From positions 1 through 5,648 of the forward strand of contig CAZLZD010000118.1 of NCBI GenBank assembly GCA_964563925.1: a stretch of 5,648 nucleotides of DNA. The letters are read 5' to 3'. The position numbers and the translations under genes were made by a program. This DNA comes from JAUILA01 sp964563925 (GTDB lineage Bacteria; Bacteroidota; Bacteroidia; Cytophagales; Cyclobacteriaceae). Positions within the stretch are counted from its first letter, which is position 1; every line of letters starts with the position of its first letter. The notes under the pieces are model-generated. The model ran no database searches, was not told where the DNA came from, and saw only the letters and a list, made by a program, of their open reading frames with translations. Shown in pieces: positions 1 to 3,799 of the stretch.

Positions 1-40
1 GTACTGTAGTTATTTCACTTGAAGAATATAACTACAGTAC
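1..40. repeat. Perfect 13-bp inverted repeat at window edge
   Basis: GTACTGTAGTTAT (1-13) is the exact reverse complement of ATAACTACAGTAC (28-40), with a 14-base centre (14-27). The element lies inside an antitoxin coding region. Read on the plus strand from base 3 it encodes TVVISLEEYN, the expected continuation of the antitoxin that otherwise runs on the minus strand and reaches TVVI at base 28. The palindrome therefore looks like a fold-back junction (assembly or template switch at GTTAT/ATAAC) rather than a terminator. Confidence 0.9.
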
Positions 41-146
41 CCTTCCCGGTTTTTCGCTTGATGATCAATGTCTCGTTGTTATCCTCCACGGTGTCAAGAT
101 ACTTTTTCAGGTCAGATCTGAATTCCGAATAATTTGCAGCAATCAT
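15..146 (-). pseudogene. YefM/Phd-family antitoxin, N-terminal part, cut at window edge
   Basis: This short minus-strand gene starts at ATG 146 and encodes 43 residues beginning MIAANYSEFRSDLKKYLD and reaching KRKTGKGTVVI before a divergent tail FFK and a stop at 17-15. The opening is typical of the Phd/YefM type II antitoxin N-terminus: an NYSEFR-type start, an LKKYLD helix, an ETLIIKRKTGK strand and a VVI core. Family members run to about 80-90 residues and usually continue ISLEEYN; here that segment appears in the opposite orientation at 12-32, so the reading frame is broken by the inverted repeat. In intact systems the antitoxin N-terminus binds its own operator and the C-terminus neutralises a RelE/YoeB-type toxin, which would lie beyond the left edge. 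Family assignment is by recognised motifs only. Whether the gene is truly broken or misassembled cannot be decided here. Confidence 0.8.
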
Positions 147-149
147 AAT

Positions 150-182
150 TAAGTACTTAAATACGTACAAATATACGTACTT
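150..182 (-). promoter_or_regulatory. Autoregulatory operator and promoter of the antitoxin gene
   Basis: Three GTAC cores lie at 153-156, 165-168 and 177-180, exactly 12 bp apart and so on one helix face. The first sits in the palindrome AAGTACTT; the other two are in the repeated octamer ATACGTAC (161-168, 173-180). On the minus strand TATATTTG (complement of 168-175) matches the Bacteroidota -7 consensus TAnnTTTG at every fixed base and lies between two cores. A clear -33 TTTG is not seen. E. coli YefM-YoeB binds TGTACA-core palindromes at a similar centre spacing (from memory), so repressor binding here should mask the promoter. Transcription would begin near 160-163, giving a leader of about 15 bases with no Shine-Dalgarno. 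Confidence 0.7.
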
Positions 183-387
183 TTCTAATTAAAGTGATGA
201 CTTGTACTGACAGCTTCGAAAGCAAGTTGGCATAAGTGACGGACAACCAAAAGATTTACACCATCGAATCCCAGATTCCTATTTCTTCAAAATTTCTCTA
301 AATTACCCTTAAAAGCGACTGAAACGTAAATGTCGGGTAAATGGCGGGTCAACTTCGGTGGTTTGCCTTGCATAAATTTCACGGAGT
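183..387. other. Divergent intergenic region, no gene seen
   Basis: This stretch separates the leftward antitoxin promoter from the rightward regulator gene. I find no convincing coding frame or RNA gene. It holds a small palindrome GCTTCGAAAGC near 212-222 and a degenerate direct repeat GTCGGGTAA / GGCGGGTCAA at about 332-352, which could be a binding site but is unsupported. TAAATTTC at 373-380 matches seven of eight positions when compared with TAnnTTTG, allowing one change at the last base, and is the best candidate -7 box for the downstream gene; no -33 element is evident. Confidence 0.4.
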
Positions 388-420
388 ATGGTACTTGCTC
401 AGCACAAACATCAAAAACTC

Positions 421-1248
421 ATGAAACAACCCGAATTAGGAAAAAAGATCGCCAACCTCCGGAATGAAAAAGGGCTGACCCAGGAGGAACTGGTAGATCG
501 GTGCAACATCAGTGTACGCACCATTCAGCGGATTGAAAGCGGTGAAGTAACGCCACGTAATTATACCCTTCGCATCATCATGGAGGCCCTGGAAGAGGAT
601 CCGGGATTGCTTCGCAATGCTAACCCGGTTTCGGTCCGCTCACTTTCCCAGATGCAGTTTGCCTGGATCGCAGGTATCCTGTATTTCGTGCTGGCCATTC
701 CGGAAGGACTCCTGGATTATGGCCGCTGGGAAGATGGCTGGGGTGTGGCAGCCGGGAGCTTGTCATTTTACGAGATCAGTTACCTGGTCATCAAACTGCT
801 GGTGGGCATTTCTTTCTTTTACTTCATGCGCGGATTTATCAGGCTTGGAGAATATCTTGCCGATGACCTGTTGCGAATTGCCGCTCATTTACTGGTGGGC
901 CTGACTATCCTGATGATATCGCTCGATATAGCGTCACTCTACCTGGATATTCTGTCGGACGGGATTTACCTGTATCCCGTATCCATTTGCTTTGGCATTC
1001 TCGGGATTATCTTCGGTATTGCGCTGTTCAGGCGGCGCAGCCGCCTGGGTACGGTGGCAGCCCTGGCTGGTGCTATGGAAATCTCGGCCGGTATATGCTT
1101 CCTGTTTTTCGTTCCATTGGGCTTATTTATCCTGGCCCTGGCCGAAATCTTTGAGATCATTGCATTGTACCGAGGGTGGGATCAGGCCACAAAAGGAGAA
1201 TCTTTTGAAGACGACAGGCGGTTTATGACCGAAGGAGTGGGTTTGTGA
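421..1248 (+). CDS. XRE-family HTH regulator with multi-span membrane domain
   Basis: The 275-residue product has an XRE/Cro helix-turn-helix at residues about 5-60, with LGKKIANLRNEKGLTQEEL as the first helices and SVRTIQRIE (31-39) as recognition helix, followed by the typical GEVTPRNYTLRIIMEAL. From residue 79 the protein is hydrophobic, with about six predicted membrane spans near 79-100, 119-140, 151-177, 183-204, 208-228 and 229-251. It is probably an inner-membrane protein with its DNA-binding domain in the cytoplasm. I prefer ATG 421 because homologues begin directly before PELGKKI and the leader is A-rich; the upstream ATG 388 adds 11 residues that match nothing and has GGAG only one base away. 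The membrane part is not recognised as a named family, so ligand and target genes are unknown. The gene is monocistronic as far as can be seen. Confidence 0.85.
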   Translation: MKQPELGKKIANLRNEKGLTQEELVDRCNISVRTIQRIESGEVTPRNYTLRIIMEALEEDPGLLRNANPVSVRSLSQMQFAWIAGILYFVLAIPEGLLDYGRWEDGWGVAAGSLSFYEISYLVIKLLVGISFFYFMRGFIRLGEYLADDLLRIAAHLLVGLTILMISLDIASLYLDILSDGIYLYPVSICFGILGIIFGIALFRRRSRLGTVAALAGAMEISAGICFLFFVPLGLFILALAEIFEIIALYRGWDQATKGESFEDDRRFMTEGVGL

Positions 1249-1336
1249 TGACTTCAATATGGAGATAGTAAGGGTATTTCGGAAAGGGACTAAAATTCAA
1301 TTAATGTGGCTAATTTAACAATGTCATCTTTGCTTC

Positions 1337-1513
1337 ATGGCCGCAGAAAACAAGATATTTGATGGATTAAATGAAAGACAGCGTCAGGCCGTCATGGCTA
1401 ACCGCATGCTGATTTTCGCAGGGGCCGGAACCCAAAGAGCTGATGACGCCGTATTCCCGATTGTAGAAATATTTCGACAAAATGCCTTTCTCCATGTGTT
1501 CGGAACTGAATGA
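1337..1513 (+). pseudogene. UvrD/PcrA-like helicase, N-terminal remnant broken in Walker A
   Basis: The 58-codon frame opens MAAENKIFDGLNERQRQAV and continues MLIFAGAGT. LNERQRQAV is the Q motif of superfamily 1A helicases and the following AGAGT is the start of Walker A, normally continuing GKT. Here the next residues are QRADDA, so the match ends near base 1429 and the lysine is missing. Full helicases have 650-1100 residues, so over 90 percent is absent and no ATPase could be made. The 26-residue tail to the TGA at 1511 resembles nothing I recognise, so the break is a deletion or rearrangement joint, not a point frameshift. CATCTTTG at 1325-1332 resembles the TAnnTTTG -7 box and ends four bases before the ATG, which would suit a leaderless transcript. 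A new small protein from this fusion is possible but unsupported. Confidence 0.72.
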
Positions 1514-1535
1514 TTCATTAAATAATACGCTGGCA

Positions 1536-1562
1536 TGATTTTGTCACTGTTAAAAAGTAACA
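1536..1562 (+). promoter_or_regulatory. Candidate promoter and operator-like inverted repeat before the DUF2188 gene
   Basis: TGATTTTG (1536-1543) matches seven of eight positions of TAnnTTTG, missing only the A. It would start transcription near 1550 and leave a leader of about 33 bases. A perfect 5-bp inverted repeat, TGTTA-AAAAG-TAACA (1548-1562), covers the expected start site and could be a repressor site. No clear -33 TTTG is present, so this stays tentative. Confidence 0.35.
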
Positions 1563-1583
1563 ATCAACTAAAATTTAACAGCT

Positions 1584-1832
1584 ATGGGAATCGTAAAAGC
1601 AATAAAGAATGTTTTCGGAAACGGACTCGACGGGTACCAGGTTTTGAAACAAGACAAGAAATGGAAATTTCAAAAAGCAGGTGCCGACCGGTCTATCCGA
1701 AATTTTGAAACCAAATCCGAAGCCATCGGTTACGCCAAAGACTATTTGGGCAAGCGAAGTGGCGAACTCGTGATTCATAAGGAAGATGGGGCCGTTCAGG
1801 AAGAACGGACGTATCCGAAGAAGGAGGATTGA
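1584..1832 (+). CDS. DUF2188 domain-containing small protein
   Basis: The 82-residue soluble protein carries the DUF2188 pattern from about residue 27 to 78: an aromatic-rich strand (KWKFQKAG), the small-polar stretch ADRSIRNF, then ETKSEAIGYAKDYLGKRSG as the alanine-rich helix, and the signature ELVIHKEDGAVQEERTYP. DUF2188 proteins are small, widespread and of no established function; they usually consist of just this strand-helix-strand unit, and here there is a basic N-terminal extension of about 20 residues (MGIVKAIKNVFGNG). No signal peptide or membrane span is visible. The start is supported by an A-rich leader (AAAATTTAACAGCT) and by the length of the family; there is no Shine-Dalgarno. 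It appears to be a single-gene unit with its own promoter, flanked by a helicase remnant and a repeat array, so the context gives no clue to its role. Confidence 0.85.
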   Translation: MGIVKAIKNVFGNGLDGYQVLKQDKKWKFQKAGADRSIRNFETKSEAIGYAKDYLGKRSGELVIHKEDGAVQEERTYPKKED

Positions 1833-1852
1833 AAGGTCCTGTTCTCCTTTTT
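1821..1852 (+). terminator. Weak intrinsic terminator overlapping the DUF2188 stop
   Basis: AAGGAG (1821-1826) pairs with CTCCTT (1844-1849) and is followed by more T residues. An alternative stem GAAAGG (1831-1836) with CCTTTT (1846-1851) uses one G-U pair. Both are short. The hairpin begins inside the last codons of the gene. Stronger candidates lie downstream in the repeat array. Confidence 0.35.
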
Positions 1853-1934
1853 GCTTTCCGTTAATTTAAAAATCAGTTGATAATTTATCAGGTCCCGGGT
1901 CGGCATAGATTGTTTAGGTACCGGCTTGACAATT

Positions 1935-1984
1935 AGGTCCCGGCTTGACTCCGTGTTTCCACGGAGATTGGCCGGGATGACGTT
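1935..1984 (+). repeat. Type B hairpin unit, copy 1
   Basis: Outer stem TCCCGGC (1938-1944) pairs with GCCGGGA (1971-1977); linkers TTGA and ATTG; inner stem CTCCGTG (1949-1955) pairs with CACGGAG (1960-1966) across loop TTTC. All 14 base pairs are Watson-Crick. Ends are AGG and TGACG. Confidence 0.9.
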
Positions 1985-1993
1985 ATTTTTATC

Positions 1994-2044
1994 AGGTCCC
2001 GGGTCGGCTCCGGGACAAGCCCGGAGGCTGCCCGGGATGACGTT
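1994..2044 (+). repeat. Type A hairpin unit, copy 1
   Basis: Outer stem TCCCGGG (1997-2003) with CCCGGGA (2031-2037), linkers TCGG and GCTG, inner stem CTCCGGG (2008-2014) with CCCGGAG (2020-2026), loop ACAAG. It ends one base before the N run. Confidence 0.9.
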
Positions 2045-2045
2045 C

Positions 2046-2145
2046 NNNNNNNNNNNNNNNNNNNNNNNNNNNNNNNNNNNNNNNNNNNNNNNNNNNNNNN
2101 NNNNNNNNNNNNNNNNNNNNNNNNNNNNNNNNNNNNNNNNNNNNN
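2046..2145. other. Scaffold gap of exactly 100 N
   Basis: The run of unknown bases is 100 long, a common default filler, so its true length is unknown. Identical type A units flank both sides, so the assembler probably stopped because of the repeat, and the real copy number may differ. Confidence 0.95.
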
Positions 2146-2196
2146 AGGTCCCGGGTCGGCTCCGGGACAAGCCCGGAGGCTGCCCGGGATGACGTT
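2146..2196 (+). repeat. Type A hairpin unit, copy 2
   Basis: Identical over 51 bases to the copy at 1994-2044. It begins with the first base after the gap, as expected if the contig broke at the unit boundary. Confidence 0.9.
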
Positions 2197-2205
2197 CGTT
2201 TACAA

Positions 2206-2227
2206 CCCGGAATGACGGGCTTTTTTT
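2206..2227 (+). terminator. Repeat-derived intrinsic terminator, plus strand
   Basis: CCCG (2206-2209) pairs with CGGG (2216-2219) across a 6-base loop, followed by C and seven T. It is made from a right-end repeat remnant in which TGACG is followed by GGC. It could stop transcripts from the DUF2188 side. The stem is short. Confidence 0.45.
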
Positions 2228-2256
2228 ATGCCGGGATGACGTTATTTTTTTAGTTT

Positions 2257-2305
2257 CGTCATCCTGATGAATTTCTGAGCTTGCCTCAGAATCGAATCAG
2301 GACCT
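2257..2305 (-). repeat. Type D hairpin unit, reverse orientation
   Basis: Read on the minus strand it starts AGGTCC and ends GGATGACG like types A and B. Plus-strand coordinates: outer stem CCTGAT (2263-2268) with ATCAGG (2296-2301), extended by one T-A pair; 4-base linkers; inner stem TTCTGAG (2273-2279) with CTCAGAA (2285-2291); loop CTTGC. The stem sequences differ from A and B but the geometry is the same. Confidence 0.85.
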
Positions 2306-2321
2306 ATTAATATTTACAATT

Positions 2322-2371
2322 AGGTCCCGGCTTGACTCCGTGTTTCCACGGAGATTCGCCGGGATGACGTT
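2322..2371 (+). repeat. Type B hairpin unit, copy 2
   Basis: Matches the copy at 1935-1984 with a single change in the right linker (ATTC instead of ATTG). Both stems are unchanged. Confidence 0.9.
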
Positions 2372-2403
2372 CGTTTACAACCCGGGATGACGTTATTTTT
2401 ATC

Positions 2404-2454
2404 AGGTCCCGGGTCGGCTCCGGGACAAGCCCGGAGGCTGCCCGGGATGACGTT
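2404..2454 (+). repeat. Type A hairpin unit, copy 3
   Basis: Identical over 51 bases to the copies at 1994 and 2146, and preceded by the same TTATTTTTATC linker as the first. Confidence 0.9.
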
Positions 2455-2486
2455 CTTTTACAACCCGGGATGACGTTCGTTTACAA

Positions 2487-2508
2487 CCCGGCATGACGGG
2501 CTTTTATT
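2487..2508 (+). terminator. Second repeat-derived terminator-like hairpin, plus strand
   Basis: CCCG (2487-2490) pairs with CGGG (2497-2500), loop GCATGA, tail CTTTTATT. It has the same design as the hairpin at 2206-2227 with a weaker T tract. A further small hairpin, AAGGA/TCCTT (2513-2528) followed by TTAATT, sits next to the isomerase stop codon. Confidence 0.35.
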
Positions 2509-2532
2509 ATGCAAGGATGACGTTCCTTTTAA

Positions 2533-3234
2533 TTACCTCACAACTATACAATCCACATTATTATGTCGCCAAAGGTGCGTGGCGGGCAATTCATTGGTCA
2601 CTTCGCCGCTGAGGAGTTTTTCTCTAGCCTCCTCTTTGCCCGCACCCACCACAAGCATGAGCACGTGCCGGGACGCCAGGATGTCCTCCACCCCGATCGT
2701 CATGCCGTAGGTCGGTTTCTGAGATGATCCGGCGATCATACCATGGGATAAGGTAGTTTCGGTCAGCTGCGCCACGTGGCAATGCGGCTGCAATTCTTTC
2801 GCGGGCTCGTTCAGGCCCATGTGCCCGTTCGCCCCGAGTCCGAGTACACAGATATCCACCGGTCCCTCCCTTGTCAGTTGTTCCTGAACGCGTAAACATT
2901 CGGTTACCGGTTCCGGCGGATTGTTCATGAAGCCCAGGTAGCGGTCTTCCGTGATACGTAACGGCCCCACCACATGCTGGCGCAAATAGTATTCGCAGGA
3001 AGCCGGATTGTCCCCGTCTATCCCGCCCCATTCGTCCAGTTTGATGATCCTGAAGTGATCGAACAAGTGTTGATCCTTCTTGTACACCTTCGCCAGCTCC
3101 CGGTACAGGCCGGTAGGAGAATGTCCCGTCGCCGCACACAGCAGGAGGCCGGGCTTTTGCTTCAATGCGTTAAGGACAATCTCCGCCGCTTCCCGGCTCA
3201 GTTCCTCATAATTATCGACATAGTGTATTCTCAT
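2533..3234 (-). CDS. Galactosamine/glucosamine-6-phosphate isomerase-type enzyme (NagB family, AgaI-like)
   Basis: The 233-residue soluble protein belongs to the NagB/6-phosphogluconolactonase fold. Visible motifs are the phosphate-binding loop AATGHSPTGLY (34-44), KLDEW (65-69) whose D67 corresponds to the NagB proton-shuttle Asp72, and LGLGANGHMGLNEP (131-144) carrying H138 and E143, equivalent to NagB His143 and Glu148. NagB Asp141 is replaced by N136, as I recall for E. coli AgaI, whose sequence also resembles this one in the LRQHVVGPL and ATHLWRHNN regions. Such enzymes interconvert amino-sugar 6-phosphate and ketose phosphate plus ammonia in the cytoplasm. It is last in the operon, and its ATG overlaps the upstream stop as ATGA, implying translational coupling. 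Family assignment is firm; galactosamine versus glucosamine substrate, or a lactonase-like activity, is not settled. Confidence 0.88.
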   Translation of the reverse strand: MRIHYVDNYEELSREAAEIVLNALKQKPGLLLCAATGHSPTGLYRELAKVYKKDQHLFDHFRIIKLDEWGGIDGDNPASCEYYLRQHVVGPLRITEDRYLGFMNNPPEPVTECLRVQEQLTREGPVDICVLGLGANGHMGLNEPAKELQPHCHVAQLTETTLSHGMIAGSSQKPTYGMTIGVEDILASRHVLMLVVGAGKEEAREKLLSGEVTNELPATHLWRHNNVDCIVVR

Positions 3235-3770
3235 CCTGCCCAGTCCGGTTCGTTGTTATAGGGGATGCAGGCTTCGTACCTTCCGGGAATGGGGTTGAAC
3301 CGCAGGGCTTCCTTGCAGCCTACCTCCGAACTGAAATAGCCCCACAGCGTCAGCTCCTTTATCATCCGGAAGTAATGATCCTCCGCGTCCCGCGCCTTAC
3401 GGTCGATCGCGGCAATCAGTTCGAATTTCTGATCAGCATCGAGGGACAAAAATCCGGTGGAAAACATTCTCCCGGCCTCCTCATCGATCTGCTCAATTCC
3501 CGACCAGAACAGATCCGCCTCTGCCTGGTCGTAACAATCGGTGACAATGGTCTTCATAAATTCTCCCACCCCGGCCGCTTTCGCTCCTCCGGATTCCGGC
3601 GTAGCGGGCAGAATGGTTTCCGCGACTTCATTCAGAAAGTCGATATCGGCCTCCGTGATGCCTGTAGCCGGCTCCTTTTGCGGGGTGCATCCGGACAAAA
3701 ATACCTGTGCCCCGGTGATGGTCCCGCCCAGTATTGCGGCGGTATGTAGTAATGCGTCTCGTCGTTTCAT
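3231..3770 (-). CDS. Gluconate 2-dehydrogenase subunit 3 family lipoprotein
   Basis: With the start at ATG 3770 the product has 179 residues. The N-terminus MKRRDALLHTAAILGG has a twin-arginine-like RRD followed by a hydrophobic stretch ending in the lipobox FLSGC, with acylated cysteine C28; QKE follows at 31-33. The rest matches the Gluconate_2-dh3 family: AETILPATPESGGAKAAGVGEFM, a DCYDQAEADLFWSGI helix, and a C-terminal LTLWGYFSSEVG then PIPGRYEACIPY. It is the small partner of a membrane-associated flavoprotein dehydrogenase and probably brings the signal-less large subunit through the Tat system. AGGAG lies six bases before ATG 3770; ATG 3773 and TTG 3785 are in-frame alternatives with poorer spacing. 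It begins 24 bases after the oxidoreductase stop and overlaps the next gene by four. No cytochrome c subunit is encoded here. Confidence 0.88.
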   Translation of the reverse strand: MKRRDALLHTAAILGGTITGAQVFLSGCTPQKEPATGITEADIDFLNEVAETILPATPESGGAKAAGVGEFMKTIVTDCYDQAEADLFWSGIEQIDEEAGRMFSTGFLSLDADQKFELIAAIDRKARDAEDHYFRMIKELTLWGYFSSEVGCKEALRFNPIPGRYEACIPYNNEPDWAG

Positions 3771-3799
3771 CATATTCTCCTGCAATATATTCTCCTACA
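3770..3799 (-). repeat. 15-bp tandem duplication carrying two ribosome-binding sites
   Basis: On the minus strand TGTAGGAGAATATAT (3799-3785) is followed directly by TGCAGGAGAATATGA (3784-3770), identical at 12 of 15 positions. The first copy contains the oxidoreductase stop TAG; the second places AGGAG before the subunit 3 start. The duplication decides the start: the second AGGAG serves ATG 3770. Confidence 0.8.

Larger units (their letters stand above)
1890..2528. repeat. Mosaic array of nested-hairpin interspersed repeats
   Basis: This gene-free region lies between two convergent genes. Its units start AGGTCC and end GGATGACG. Complete units are three identical type A copies (1994-2044, 2146-2196, 2404-2454), two type B copies (1935-1984, 2322-2371, one mismatch) and one type D in reverse orientation (2257-2305). 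Partial units also occur: two 15-base left ends (1890-1904, 1916-1930) and several right ends of the form ACAACCCGGNATGACG (2202-2217, 2378-2393, 2460-2475, 2482-2498). AT-rich linkers such as TTATTTTTATC and GTTTACAA separate them. The overlapping reading frames here are repeat translation with no coding character. The function is unknown; bidirectional transcription termination, mRNA 3-prime protection or a mobile palindrome are the possibilities. Confidence 0.9.

Noticed and set aside
1..40. Intrinsic terminator
   Set aside because: The 13-bp stem has a 14-base loop and no T tract in either direction, and both arms are antitoxin coding sequence.
1259..1317. Short frame MEIVRVFRKG after the regulator gene
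   Set aside because: Only about 19 codons, no ribosome-binding site and no recognisable pattern; the regulator gene already ends in a normal way.
1430..1530. Minus-strand frame reading MEKGILSKYFYNREYG opposite the helicase remnant
   Set aside because: It looks more protein-like than its plus-strand counterpart but is too short and has no family match I can name, so it is only mentioned in a finding.
1796..2192. Open frames on both strands across the repeat array and N gap
   Set aside because: They run through unknown bases and through hairpin repeats, giving proline- and glycine-rich repeat translation with no family resemblance.
1890..2528. CRISPR array
   Set aside because: Units are palindromic, about 50 bases, in both orientations and of several types; spacers are short AT-rich linkers that recur, and no cas gene is near.
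2624..3139. Alternative 171-codon minus-strand frame inside the isomerase gene
   Set aside because: It overlaps the isomerase in another frame and lacks any motif; the isomerase frame has the full set of catalytic residues.
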